Source: JAUIBE01 sp035267185 (GTDB lineage: Bacteria > Pseudomonadota > Gammaproteobacteria > Xanthomonadales > SZUA-36). Taken from it: a stretch of DNA of 35,299 bases. The number at the start of each line of letters is the position of its first letter. Position 1 is the stretch's first letter. The notes below the pieces were generated by a model, which saw only the letters and a program-made list of their open reading frames with translations, searched no databases and was not told where the DNA came from. The position numbers and the translations under genes were made by a program. The stretch covers positions 1 through 35,299 of the forward strand of contig DATFLY010000092.1 of NCBI GenBank assembly GCA_035267185.1, in the 5' to 3' direction. Of this stretch, positions 7,925 through 16,173 are shown in pieces.

Positions 7925-8920
7925 TTATCTTTCACCACTGATGCGCCGGTATTCATCCCAGAGTTTTTCCCGCAGGACAGGATCTTCCTCATTCATTGCG
8001 GCATCACGAATCTGCCGCAGCACGATATCGTCGTTTCGTCCATCTCCTATGTCTTCAGGTACTTCGATTGGTTCCATCTCAGATTGTTCACTCCCACCTG
8101 CAACTCCTGAGACATCCCGGTTCGACGACTGCGCTCCGCCACCAGCCCCGGAGCCGGATCCACCGGCACTGTTTTCACTTTGAGACTCCTCACCCTCATC
8201 GGCCCCGCCTTCTCCCTGCTCACCGCCACCGGCCTGGCCGGAGTTTGAGCTTTCGCCTTCTCCTCCGCCGGAACCACCTGGTGCGCCACCTTCAGCGCGT
8301 TGTGCAATGTCCTGATTCTCACCGGAACCACCGCCTTCGCCGCCGCCTTCACCGCCTTCTCCATCCTCGTATAGCGGCTCTCCACCCTCACCACCGGAGC
8401 TTCCACCACCAACCGGGTCCAGAATATCAATTTGTTCCTGCCCGCCACCACCGGCACCGCCGCCGATTGATTCTTCGAAATCTCCAAGTGATTCTTCAAA
8501 CTGCTCATCAAGGCCACCGCCGCCTTCGCCACCCATTTCCCCTGAAGGCCATGGCAATTGTTCACCTGCTGACATACCACCGCCTGATGATCCGCCGCCC
8601 TGCGACCCGCCACCCTCGGACCCGCCACCTTCGGAACCACCTTCGGAACCACCACCCTGTGATCCGCCTCCCTGGGAACCACCTTGTGAGCCGCCTTGCG
8701 ATCCACCCTGCGATCCGCCTTGCGAACCGCCCTGCGATCCGCCTTGTGAACCCTCTGACCCCTCTGATCCCTGGCTGCCTTCAGATCCCTGGGACTGCCC
8801 CTGAGATCCTTGTGAGCTCGAACTGGAGCTGGAGGGACTGCCGGATTGTTTCTGGGGCATGGAACAGGACGCAAGTAATAGCAGCGTCAGAGCAAGGAAA
8901 ATCAGCCTTGTGAAGTTCAT
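7925..8920 (-). CDS. Gly/Ser-rich low-complexity lipoprotein
   Basis: This is a 331-residue protein with a lipoprotein signal peptide ending in lipobox LLASC (acylated Cys19). It continues as a long low-complexity chain: a Ser run, GSQG/GSEG repeats at about residues 33-118, then Gly/Glu/Ser-rich sequence to about residue 280. The last 45 residues are ordinary in composition and end in a predicted helix (ILRQIRDAA...LWDEYRRI, with some residues omitted), so the protein looks like an outer-membrane-anchored flexible tether with a small structured tip. The start is well supported: ATG at 8920 has an AGAGGAGAGGA ribosome site and overlaps the upstream TPR gene by 4 bp. Plus-strand and other-frame open frames here are composition shadows. 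Confidence 0.85.
   Translation of the reverse strand: MNFTRLIFLALTLLLLASCSMPQKQSGSPSSSSSSSQGSQGQSQGSEGSQGSEGSEGSQGGSQGGSQGGSQGGSQGGSQGGSQGGGSQGGGSEGGSEGGGSEGGGSQGGGSSGGGMSAGEQLPWPSGEMGGEGGGGLDEQFEESLGDFEESIGGGAGGGGQEQIDILDPVGGGSSGGEGGEPLYEDGEGGEGGGEGGGSGENQDIAQRAEGGAPGGSGGGEGESSNSGQAGGGEQGEGGADEGEESQSENSAGGSGSGAGGGAQSSNRDVSGVAGGSEQSEMEPIEVPEDIGDGRNDDIVLRQIRDAAMNEEDPVLREKLWDEYRRISGER
8565..8825 (-). repeat. 12-bp coding tandem repeat (GSQG/GSEG units)
   Basis: Within the Gly/Ser-rich lipoprotein gene, imperfect 12-base units of the type GGN TCN CAG GGN repeat head to tail and encode GSQG or GSEG. Units differ mostly at third codon positions, which suggests an old repeat kept by selection on the protein rather than a very recent expansion. 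Such runs can change length by slippage in whole codons. Confidence 0.75.
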
Positions 8921-10341
8921 GATGTCCTCTCCTCTGTCCCCGGCTCCTCTTCCGGATCCAATTGAATTGTGTGTTGCCAGATAAAGCCCTCGGTGGTGAC
9001 CGCTTTGCCACCCCTGAGGCTGGGCCGAAATGGCGTGTCCTGGACCGTCCTCCGGATTTCAGTTTTATGCTTGTCCGTCATTCCTTCCGGGGGATTCAGA
9101 ATCTCGACATACCGGACATCACCGATGCGGGTTACGGTCATCGAAATGTCAATGTTGGTTGACCCGTCTTCCATGGGCATACCTTCAACAGAAGCATCTG
9201 ACACATCGGTGAATTCCATGGGTTTAGGCTGGCCAAGATACTCGTCTGCAAGTTCGGCATATTCCGGGCTGGCTGCCAGGACCTGGTAGGCCTCCTCGTA
9301 CAGCACTCTGGCAGCACGGTATTTCTCGAAATACAGGCTCCAGTCTGCCAGGTCGGCCAGGGCTTCAGCATGGTCAAGTGGGGTCTTGGTCTCGTCGTTT
9401 TTGACCAGTTCAAGATACGCCCTGAAGGCATCACGGCCTTCCTTGTAATGTTCTCGCATTGACAGATCGTCATAACCCGGTGTAATTCGATAAGGAACGT
9501 CACTGGCGACCACAACACGAGGGTCAATCCAGTCATCCTCGGAAATGGCAAAGCGCATGGCTTCAAAATGTGACTCAGCCAGTCGACGATAGGATGTTGC
9601 AGCTTCTTCGACACTCAAACCATTGGTGAGCTCATGAATATCAACCATGGCTTCGGAGATGTCGATAAACTTCAGGTAATCCTTGTAATCTGATTCGTCT
9701 ACATCAAGCGGCCTTGCTGTGTGATACCACTCGTATATCCGGTTATACACGGGATAAAGTTCAGAACTCCCTTCACCGAAATATTGTTCGTTGATGAATC
9801 GAATATTTCCGATGATTTTGTCGGCCTGTTTTGGCTCATCCAAAATCGTTTCAATATTGGCAATCAGGTACAAAAGGTTGGTTTGTTCCGGGCTGTTTGG
9901 TCCTGAATTGACTCGAACCACCATGACGCCACGGTGATAGGCATCCCGGGCATCTTCAAATTCACCATCTTTCATGAAGACTTCACCCAGGCCCATATAC
10001 AAATCTGATAGTTCAGTTGCATACGGACCGTAATCCTCTTCCAATCGATCTATGGCATCAAGGTAGGGCGTGCGGGGGTCCTGTGGCACAACAAAGGTGG
10101 CATTTCCGTCTTCATCGTATTGCAGGTAAGGGTTATCAGTTTCACCCGGATCAACCAGTTCGTCTTCCGTCTCACTTGCCAGCGCGGCAGCGCAGGAGAA
10201 TACACAGGCGAAGAAAATCGCCAGGCGCCAGTGACACTGCCCTGGTGTCGCTTTTTCGCGTTCGATGGTCGCGTTTTTCTGTTCTCTGATCACGGACTCC
10301 CGACCGTTACAACACTGCCCATAGCTTACACCCGATGCCAC
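8917..10341 (-). CDS. Periplasmic TPR protein with TonB-C-like C-terminal domain
   Basis: This is a 474-residue protein and the first gene of the nine-gene operon. A signal peptide is visible at about residues 38-56 (RLAIFFACVFSCAAALA). Residues about 75-350 are helical with TPR-like units, and the last 100 residues form a TonB-C-like domain (TVTRIGDVRYVEIL, PPEGMTDKHK, TPFRPSLRGGKAVTTEG). It is a clear paralogue of the protein at 25257-26552: GPYATELSDLYMGLGE matches GPYALELVDLYYGYGQ, and VNSGPNSPEQTNLLY matches VNHGPNSLDQTNYLY. The longest start is GTG at 10341, with no good ribosome site and inside an inverted repeat; GTG at 10293, just after GGGAG, is an alternative that keeps the signal peptide. 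A TonB-like end in an operon with ExbB/ExbD-like genes suggests that it receives or transmits force, which is inference. Confidence 0.85.
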   Translation of the reverse strand: MASGVSYGQCCNGRESVIREQKNATIEREKATPGQCHWRLAIFFACVFSCAAALASETEDELVDPGETDNPYLQYDEDGNATFVVPQDPRTPYLDAIDRLEEDYGPYATELSDLYMGLGEVFMKDGEFEDARDAYHRGVMVVRVNSGPNSPEQTNLLYLIANIETILDEPKQADKIIGNIRFINEQYFGEGSSELYPVYNRIYEWYHTARPLDVDESDYKDYLKFIDISEAMVDIHELTNGLSVEEAATSYRRLAESHFEAMRFAISEDDWIDPRVVVASDVPYRITPGYDDLSMREHYKEGRDAFRAYLELVKNDETKTPLDHAEALADLADWSLYFEKYRAARVLYEEAYQVLAASPEYAELADEYLGQPKPMEFTDVSDASVEGMPMEDGSTNIDISMTVTRIGDVRYVEILNPPEGMTDKHKTEIRRTVQDTPFRPSLRGGKAVTTEGFIWQHTIQLDPEEEPGTEERTS

Positions 10342-10358
10342 CTGATTTGTTAATCAGG
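10341..10358. promoter_or_regulatory. 7-bp perfect inverted repeat at the operon start codon
   Basis: CCTGATT (10341-10347) and AATCAGG (10352-10358) are perfect inverted repeats separated by TGTT. In minus-strand RNA they would form a hairpin ending in the first G of the GTG start at 10341. It could be an operator or a structure that hides the start codon, or a sign that a downstream start is used. It lies in the 139-bp divergent gap shared with the CPXCG gene. I could not pick out convincing -35/-10 pairs for either direction. Confidence 0.4.
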
Positions 10359-10489
10359 AATGATGAACAACAAGCAAAACGAGATAGCCTGAAAGGAGTG
10401 CACAAAACCTAACCTCAGGCAACAACTCCCGATATACAGTTGACCCGGAAACTGATCGAAAACTTGCGCATCTATATTATGTGAATGAA

Positions 10490-10684
10490 ATGACCCTTCA
10501 GGACGAAATCGTTATTGACTGCCCTTACTGCGGTGAATCGCTCTGGATCCTGGTTGATCCTTCGATTGAATTTCAGGAATACGTTGAAGACTGCCAGGTT
10601 TGTTGCCAGCCGATCGAGATCGTCGCAGTGTGCGAACCCGGGCTTTCGCCTGCCGTGAAGGCACGCCACCAGGACGAAGTCTGA
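10490..10684 (+). CDS. CPXCG-motif cysteine-rich protein
   Basis: This is a 64-residue protein with two Cys pairs, CPYCG and CQVCC, spaced as in the Cys_rich_CPXG family of proteobacteria. It probably binds one zinc ion; the cellular role is unknown. ATG at 10490 (MTLQDEIVIDCPYCG) matches the usual short N-terminus of the family; GTG at 10481 would add three residues. Neither start has a Shine-Dalgarno, and a TATATT hexamer at 10473-10478 is so close that a leaderless transcript is possible. The gene is divergent from the nine-gene operon and convergent with the CBS gene. Confidence 0.85.
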   Translation: MTLQDEIVIDCPYCGESLWILVDPSIEFQEYVEDCQVCCQPIEIVAVCEPGLSPAVKARHQDEV

Positions 10685-10733
10685 ACAAGTGGTTGATTCA
10701 TGGCCATTTGAAGACCGGTATCCGGGCTTGCGG

Positions 10734-11171
10734 TCAGCTGCTTTCGACTGGCTCGGATTCTTCGATCTGCTCAAGCAGATTGATGGCGACTCCAACAAAG
10801 TCGGTATCAGTGATAATCCCCACCAGTTTTCCATCATCAACCACCGGAAGACACCCGATTTTATGCCGCTCAAGAAAAAGTGCTGCTTGCCTGAGGCTGG
10901 CACCTGGCTTGACGGTCGCTATTTCTGTGACCATGACATCTCCCACAGGTATTTCAGATGCCCGAATCTTTTCGTCGGGATTTCTCAAGAGAGAATCTGT
11001 AGCGGCGAGCACATCTGAACTGGTCAGGAGTCCAACAACCCCCCCCTGCTCATCAATAACGGGCAGGTGACGTATACGGTTTTCACGCATCAGTGTCCTG
11101 GCAGAGTCGAGGTTGGCAGTGACTGGTACGGTAATCAGGTCGGTGGTCATGATGACCTGCAGATCAAACAT
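10734..11171 (-). CDS. CBS-domain pair protein
   Basis: This is a 145-residue cytoplasmic protein made only of two CBS domains, roughly residues 8-60 (VIMTTDLITV, RIRHLPVIDEQGGVVGLLTSSD) and 77-133 (DVMVTEIATV, KIGCLPVVDDGKLVGIITDTD). Such pairs bind adenine nucleotides and act as energy or redox sensors for partner proteins; no partner is fused here. The ATG at 11171 has a textbook ribosome site, AAGGAG seven bases upstream. A longer frame that extends to 11384 overlaps the uracil phosphoribosyltransferase gene and was rejected. It lies 58 bp after upp on the same strand and is probably co-transcribed with it. Confidence 0.9.
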   Translation of the reverse strand: MFDLQVIMTTDLITVPVTANLDSARTLMRENRIRHLPVIDEQGGVVGLLTSSDVLAATDSLLRNPDEKIRASEIPVGDVMVTEIATVKPGASLRQAALFLERHKIGCLPVVDDGKLVGIITDTDFVGVAINLLEQIEESEPVESS

Positions 11172-11229
11172 GGACGGCTCCTTGCCAAAAAATCTGGCGA
11201 TCAAAAAAAACAAAGCGATAGTGAATCTG

Positions 11230-11889
11230 TTATTCCTTTGCACCAAAGGCCAGATCACCAGCATCCCCAAGACCAGGAACGATATAGGCTCGCTGGTTGA
11301 GATCCGGGTCAACATCGGCCAACCACAAGGATGTGTTCTTTGGCAGAGATCTTTGAGCAAAACGAACTCCGGCTTCACTGGCAATCACAGCTGCGACATG
11401 AGTATGGGCCGGTGTTCCCCTGGCAAGTAGTGCCTTGTAAGCCAGCACCATCGATGACCCGGTCGCAAGCATCGGGTCACAAAGAATTACCGTCCTGCCC
11501 TCAACGGAGGGGCTGGAAAGATACTCAATCTCAACTTCAAACTCGTCCGCACCGCCCTCGTGCTTTCTGTAAGCCGAAATGAAGGCATTATCTGCGTGGT
11601 CAAAGTAATTTAAAAAACCCTGGTGGAAGGGCAGCCCTGCCCTGAGAATTGAAGCAATCACGGGTTGCTCTTTCAGAACTGAAACCTTTGCCGTTCCCAG
11701 CGAAGTGCTCACATCACGGTCAGAATATGGCAGTTCTTTACTGATTTCGTAGGCAATGATCTCGCCGGTACGTTCGATGTTTCTGCGAAACCGCATTCGG
11801 TCCTGCTGAACCTCACGATCCCGGATTTCGGCCAGGATCTGGCTCAGAAGCGATGGTTTTTCACTTAGTCGATGAACGTGAGTCTTCAT
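11230..11889 (-). CDS. upp: Uracil phosphoribosyltransferase
   Basis: This 219-residue enzyme converts uracil and PRPP to UMP in pyrimidine salvage in the cytoplasm. The PRPP loop is visible as ILCDPMLATGSSM (about 135-147). The upstream motif is ILRAGLP (81-87), and the uracil-site tail is VPGLGDAGDLAFG near the C-terminus. The N-terminal half (QQDRMRFRRNIERTGEIIAYEISKEL in pieces) is of the type common in Bacteroidota rather than the E. coli-type Upp N-terminus. The ATG at 11889 is the only sensible start. It precedes the CBS-pair gene on the same strand. Confidence 0.9.
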   Translation of the reverse strand: MKTHVHRLSEKPSLLSQILAEIRDREVQQDRMRFRRNIERTGEIIAYEISKELPYSDRDVSTSLGTAKVSVLKEQPVIASILRAGLPFHQGFLNYFDHADNAFISAYRKHEGGADEFEVEIEYLSSPSVEGRTVILCDPMLATGSSMVLAYKALLARGTPAHTHVAAVIASEAGVRFAQRSLPKNTSLWLADVDPDLNQRAYIVPGLGDAGDLAFGAKE

Positions 11890-11930
11890 ATCTCAATGAT
11901 AGGTCCAAAACAGGGCTGCCGCGTCTGGTC

Positions 11931-12134
11931 TCAAGAATCCTGAACGACAACCTCTTTGCATACTCGCTTGAGTCGCTGTCCTGTTTGATTGGTCCGGACT
12001 GTTTCACAAACGCGCTTGGTTTTCGGGCCACTGTTTCCATCTTCGTTTGCAGCCTGATCTGAATCTTTGGTCTGGCTTGATGAGCAAGCGGCCATTAACG
12101 TGGCCAGGATCGTAATGACTAACAGGTTTTTCAT
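11931..12134 (-). CDS. Small lipoprotein
   Basis: This is a 67-residue protein with a lipoprotein signal peptide (LATLMAAC, acylated Cys17) followed by a short Ser/Asp/Asn-rich linker. The basic tail has two Val-Cys motifs, KRVCETV and KRVCKEV, about 16 residues apart that could form a disulfide. The ATG at 12134 has GAGGAAA upstream. I do not recognise the family; similar short lipoproteins with a duplicated RVC motif occur in gammaproteobacteria. It is 41 bp upstream of upp on the same strand. Confidence 0.75.
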   Translation of the reverse strand: MKNLLVITILATLMAACSSSQTKDSDQAANEDGNSGPKTKRVCETVRTNQTGQRLKRVCKEVVVQDS

Positions 12135-12155
12135 GGGACAATTTTCCTCGTTTCA

Positions 12156-12187
12156 CAAAAGAAAACGGACCGATAAAAGCAGGTCCG
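12156..12187 (-). terminator. Intrinsic terminator after the DJ-1/YajL gene
   Basis: On the minus strand CGGACC (12187-12182) and GGTCCG (12171-12166) form a six-base-pair stem with a ten-base loop, followed at once by TTTTCTTTT. It lies 77 bp after the stop of the DJ-1 gene and 32 bp before the small lipoprotein start, so it could also act as an attenuator in that gene's leader. Confidence 0.6.
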
Positions 12188-12263
12188 CAGGGGTTATAAA
12201 ATTAATACTCGCGAAATAATATAAGCATTAATCAGGAAACGAGCAACCATCCCCGGCCTGGGA

Positions 12264-12812
12264 TCAAACAAGCATCTGCTCCTCGAGAAGGGCAGCAGCC
12301 TCAGATCCAACCAGTGTAGTGACCAGTGAAAGCGAAAACTCCATGGCCGTGCCAGGCCCACGACTGGTCGTGATATTGCATTCGGTTACAACCCTGTCGC
12401 TTGAAAATATGGTCGAGTCACCAAACCGATCTTCAAACCCCGGATAACAGGTAGCGGTATGATCATCCAGGACACTGGTGGACGCCAACACTACTGCGGG
12501 TGCTGCACAGATTGCAGCAATATGCCTGCCTGCTGCATGCATTTTTTCGAGATAACCCTTCAAAGCTTTTGAATTTGCGAGATTATCTGCTCCTGGAAGA
12601 CCTCCCGGCAGCACAACAGCATCAACCAGGTCAACGATATCTTCAATGTCTGTATCGGCTTGTACTGTTATCCCATGGGCGCCGGTTATGCTGAGGCCAT
12701 CCACACCAGCGACCACGACTTCCACTTCTGCTCGCCGCAGGACATCAATGGATGTTATGGCCTCGATCTCCTCGAAACCTTCGGCCAGAACGATCAAAAC
12801 TTTTTTATTCAT
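12264..12812 (-). CDS. DJ-1/PfpI family protein, YajL-like
   Basis: This is a 182-residue cytoplasmic protein of the DJ-1/ThiJ superfamily. The nucleophile-elbow cysteine is Cys102 in AAICAAPAVVL, and the conserved acidic partner is in AEGFEEIEA (Glu14/Glu15). The VLPGGLPGADNL and TSRGPGTAMEF motifs also match YajL. Members are oxidative-stress chaperones with proposed glyoxalase or deglycase activity; the latter is debated. ATG at 12812 (MNKKVLIVLAEGFEE) is chosen over a TTG three codons earlier. The gene is on the same strand as the RND operon but is separated from it by a terminator. Confidence 0.9.
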   Translation of the reverse strand: MNKKVLIVLAEGFEEIEAITSIDVLRRAEVEVVVAGVDGLSITGAHGITVQADTDIEDIVDLVDAVVLPGGLPGADNLANSKALKGYLEKMHAAGRHIAAICAAPAVVLASTSVLDDHTATCYPGFEDRFGDSTIFSSDRVVTECNITTSRGPGTAMEFSLSLVTTLVGSEAAALLEEQMLV

Positions 12813-12910
12813 AACGGGCAAATATTATCAGTAACTTCCAGGGCAAAATTGATGTCGGGCAATTTTAGTGCGAATAGCACCCACTGGTTACAAACGGTAT
12901 TTCGCACTTC

Positions 12911-12948
12911 TAAAACGGAACAGGCCGCTCCCCAAACGGGGAACGGCC
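12911..12948 (-). terminator. Intrinsic terminator of the RND efflux operon
   Basis: Minus-strand RNA after the permease stop folds GGCCGTTCCCC (12948-12938) against GGGGAGCGGCC (12933-12923), an 11-bp stem with one mismatch and a four-base loop. It is followed by TGTTCCGTTTTA, a U-rich tail. The hairpin starts 46 bp after the stop codon. Confidence 0.65.
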
Positions 12949-12993
12949 GTGTTATTCATCCAAAACAGCCCTTCAGGCTAAGGCTTCAGGTTA

Positions 12994-15900
12994 CTAAGCG
13001 GAATCCGTTTCCGGCTCTTCATTCCTCGACCGTGGCCCCTTGCCGAACCAACCCAACACCCTGTCACGTCCATTTGCGGTTGTGCGACCAATGTCGACAC
13101 CGACGGTGTACATTGCCGGAACCAGGAACAGGGTGACAAAAAACGCAAGCGCTACACCGAATGCCAGCGATATCACCACTGGTTTAAGAAAAGCGGCCTG
13201 AATAGAGCGCTCCAGCATCATCGGCGTCAGACCAACAATAGTGGTGACCGTGGTCAGCAGGATCGGCCTGAACCTTTCAACGCCGGCATTGACCACTGCC
13301 TGGTAGGGATCCTGTCCCTTGTTCCTTAGTCGATTGCAGTAATCCATAAGGACCAGGTTGTCATTGACGACCACCCCCGCGGCCGCTGCAATACCAAAGT
13401 AGCTGAATATGGCCATGGTCTCATTCATTGCCAGATGGCCAAGGATGGCGCCCACGAATGCAAATGGAATCGCAACCATAATCAGAATGGGTTGCGAGTA
13501 GCTCTTGAACGCAACCGCGAGCATCGCGTACATGGCAAACAACGCAATCATGTACTTTCCGGTGACTTCCTTGATAAAGCGCTTCTCGCCTTCAGCCTGG
13601 CCGACCGAGCCTCGGGAAATCCCCGGGTAACGTTGTTCCCACTCGGGGAAAAAGTTTTCCTCCAGGTCATCCATGATGTCATCACGAACATTTTCCTTCA
13701 GATCCGCACTGACCCTGGCAGCACGATTTCCGTTCCAGCGCTGGATTCGCTTGATCCCGGGTGTATATTCCAGGTCAGCCACTGAAAGCAGCGGTACCGC
13801 ACGTCCATCGGGCATACGAACCCGGAAGTCTTTAAGACTCTCAATAGAACGGCGCGATTCGGTCGGGTAACGAACCTTGACCTTAACGTCCTGCCCACTT
13901 CTGGGCAAACGTTGAACTTCTTCGCCAAAATACGCCTGGCGCACCTGCCGATTCACTTCAGCAAGCGTCAAACCGAGCTTGGTTGTGCCTGGCTTCATGG
14001 TCAGGCGAATCTCATCGGATGCGCCTTCAAGATTGTTACGAACGTCGTACATCGCCTCGTAGGTTCGAAGCTGGTTTTCCAGGTCCTGTGTTGCAGTTCG
14101 CAATACCTCCAGATCCGGGTGACGAATAGATAATTCGAAATCAGGATCGTTATTGTTGAAGGTGTAATTGACCGAAACTTCCTTGGCGTCAGGAACGTCC
14201 CCCATCAATTCACGCAATCGGATGGCGGCATCTTTTGCCGACATGTCTCGCACCTCTGGTGGTGCCAGTTTAACGATCGCAATAACACTGTCGCGACGAG
14301 AACGCGTATACCAGTTTTCAATCAGTTCTCCCTGGCCATCGGTACGCTGATTGACCTCATCCTCGAGTGCAAGCTGCGCCTCCTGCAATTGTGCAAGTAC
14401 TTCCAGGGCTCTGCTGTAAGGAGCGCCCTCAGGCATCACAACATTGATATACATCTGGTCGGATTCGATCTCCGGCATGAAGCTCTTCTTGATGTATCCG
14501 CTGCCAAACAATGTAAATCCAAGAATGGTGACAAAAATGAATAAAGCGAGCGTCATGTAACGGTGGTTAACCGCGGCCCTGGCAAAGCCTCGATAGCGCA
14601 TATGAGCAAACTTGGTAATCCCGTTTGCGATTTTCATCTGGAAGTGACCGAAACGTCCGACCTTGTCGTAGTTTCGCGGCTTCATCTTGGACAAATGCGC
14701 CGGCAGAATGAAAAGGGATTCGACCAGGGAAAACGCAAGAGCCAGGATCACTACCCAGGTGATGTGGCGGGTAAATTCGCTGGTTGAGTTGTCCAGGAAG
14801 ATCCAGGGCAGGAAAGCAATGATGGTTGTAATTACGCCAAAGACAACCGGCTTGGCAACCAGCATGGTTCCCTCAACCGCCGCCTTGACTGTGTCGTTGG
14901 TGTCATGCCCCTTTGTATGAATACCCTCACCCACGACGATCGCATCGTCTACAACGATTCCGAGCACCAGCAGGAACGCGAAAGTGGAAAGCATATTCAG
15001 GGAAACGCCCACCGTACCCAGGAACACGAATGCACCCGCGTAAGCTGTTGCGATACCCACGGCAACCCAGAATGCGACAATGGGACGCAGGGTCAGCAAA
15101 AGGACGAACATCACCAGCAACAGGCCCATGAACGCTGATTTTCCAATGGTCTGCATACGACCATTGAATTCATCGGCACCGTCATTCCAGAGCGTTAGCT
15201 TTGCGCCTGCTGGCAGGGTGGCCTGGCGGCTCTCAATCCACGCTTTCGTGGACTCGGAAGCAGTCACGATGTCCATGATCTCGGTGGTCTGAAACTGCAA
15301 TAACACCGCCGGCTCGCCGTTCATGGTGGCAAGGATTGGCTCGTCTTCGAATCCGTCAACGACAGTCGCAACATCACCAACGCGAATCGTGCCGCCGTCT
15401 GGCGTCTGACGAACAATAATGTTTGAGAATTCAGCCTCGGTGTCCGCCTGGTTTCGAACCTTCAACTGGTAGGCACCCACCTCCGTACGTACCGTCCCGG
15501 ATGACTGGTTAATTGAATTCGCGCGAATGGCTTCGGCCAGTTCAGAGAAGCTCATGTTGTAGCGCCTGAGGGCCTCTTCGCTGACTTCAATTGTGACTTC
15601 TTCGGAACGAACGCCAAACAGTTCCACGATTGAAACGGCTGGCAATTGCGCGGCTTCACGTCTTAATTGTTCAGCCAGGCGCTTGAGTTCCCGTTCACCC
15701 AGGTCACCATGGACTGCGACCCGCATAAATTCATTGCGGTTGACCCACTGGACCACGCGGGGTTCTTCGATATCCCTGGGCAGCGTGGTGATGCCGTCCA
15801 TTCGGACTTTCACTTCATTCATGAAGCTGGGGAAATCGACCGAGGAACTGGCTAGCACACTGATCTCGGCAAAACTTTCACCTGCCGTCGAACGAATCCA

Positions 15901-16137
15901 CTCAATAGAATCCATATCGCGCATCGATTCTTCGATACGCGCCACGATCTGGTCTTCAACTTCCTGCGGCGTTGCCCCCGGCCAGGCAATATTGATTTGC
16001 AGCCCCGGAAACCGCACCTGCGGATCCATTTCGCGCTCCAGACCCATGAAGCCGATGATTCCGGCAACGAAAATACCAATCATGGCGAGATTGGCTGCAA
16101 CCGTGTTACGTGCCCACCATTCGATTAATTTATGCAT
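12994..16137 (-). CDS. RND efflux permease (AcrB/HAE1-like)
   Basis: This 1047-residue inner-membrane proton-driven pump has the usual length and plan: an N-terminal helix (NLAMIGIFVAGIIGFMGLE), a large periplasmic porter loop, helices 2-6, a second porter loop and helices 8-12. The PGATPQEVEDQI segment near the N-terminus is typical. The proton-relay acidic pair lies in helix 4 as GIVVDDAIVVGE, near residue 405. GIAAAAGVVVNDNLVLMDY is the matching helix-10 region. It is the second gene of an operon, 36 bp after the periplasmic adaptor, and is closed by a terminator. No TolC-type outer-membrane channel is encoded nearby, so a shared one is likely. Substrate cannot be told from sequence. Confidence 0.93.
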   Translation of the reverse strand: MHKLIEWWARNTVAANLAMIGIFVAGIIGFMGLEREMDPQVRFPGLQINIAWPGATPQEVEDQIVARIEESMRDMDSIEWIRSTAGESFAEISVLASSSVDFPSFMNEVKVRMDGITTLPRDIEEPRVVQWVNRNEFMRVAVHGDLGERELKRLAEQLRREAAQLPAVSIVELFGVRSEEVTIEVSEEALRRYNMSFSELAEAIRANSINQSSGTVRTEVGAYQLKVRNQADTEAEFSNIIVRQTPDGGTIRVGDVATVVDGFEDEPILATMNGEPAVLLQFQTTEIMDIVTASESTKAWIESRQATLPAGAKLTLWNDGADEFNGRMQTIGKSAFMGLLLVMFVLLLTLRPIVAFWVAVGIATAYAGAFVFLGTVGVSLNMLSTFAFLLVLGIVVDDAIVVGEGIHTKGHDTNDTVKAAVEGTMLVAKPVVFGVITTIIAFLPWIFLDNSTSEFTRHITWVVILALAFSLVESLFILPAHLSKMKPRNYDKVGRFGHFQMKIANGITKFAHMRYRGFARAAVNHRYMTLALFIFVTILGFTLFGSGYIKKSFMPEIESDQMYINVVMPEGAPYSRALEVLAQLQEAQLALEDEVNQRTDGQGELIENWYTRSRRDSVIAIVKLAPPEVRDMSAKDAAIRLRELMGDVPDAKEVSVNYTFNNNDPDFELSIRHPDLEVLRTATQDLENQLRTYEAMYDVRNNLEGASDEIRLTMKPGTTKLGLTLAEVNRQVRQAYFGEEVQRLPRSGQDVKVKVRYPTESRRSIESLKDFRVRMPDGRAVPLLSVADLEYTPGIKRIQRWNGNRAARVSADLKENVRDDIMDDLEENFFPEWEQRYPGISRGSVGQAEGEKRFIKEVTGKYMIALFAMYAMLAVAFKSYSQPILIMVAIPFAFVGAILGHLAMNETMAIFSYFGIAAAAGVVVNDNLVLMDYCNRLRNKGQDPYQAVVNAGVERFRPILLTTVTTIVGLTPMMLERSIQAAFLKPVVISLAFGVALAFFVTLFLVPAMYTVGVDIGRTTANGRDRVLGWFGKGPRSRNEEPETDSA

Positions 16138-16173
16138 AGCAAATGCCCGTTGTTTTGCGCTGAACGATTCTGA

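Noticed and set aside
8565..8825. Regularly repeated DNA that might be a CRISPR array
   Set aside because: Units are 12 bp, contiguous and in frame as GSQG codons; there are no spacers.
8047..8874. 275-residue minus-strand frame in another phase
   Set aside because: It is an out-of-frame reading of the same repeat-rich gene.
7996..8913. 305-residue plus-strand frame, Arg/His/Pro-rich
   Set aside because: It is the antisense shadow of the Gly/Ser-rich lipoprotein gene; its composition comes from the repeat, and it has no domain or ribosome site.
1..10341. Zorya-type antiphage system as an explanation of the ExbB-like and ExbD-like genes
   Set aside because: No ZorC, ZorD or ZorE-like helicase or nuclease is present, and the B subunit has vWA in place of the OmpA-like domain.
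10734..11384. Long form of the CBS gene with an extra 71 N-terminal residues
   Set aside because: The extension overlaps upp and adds unlikely sequence; ATG 11171 has a perfect ribosome site.
12660..13136. 158-residue plus-strand frame across the YajL start and RND end
   Set aside because: It crosses a terminator and two real genes and shows no motif.
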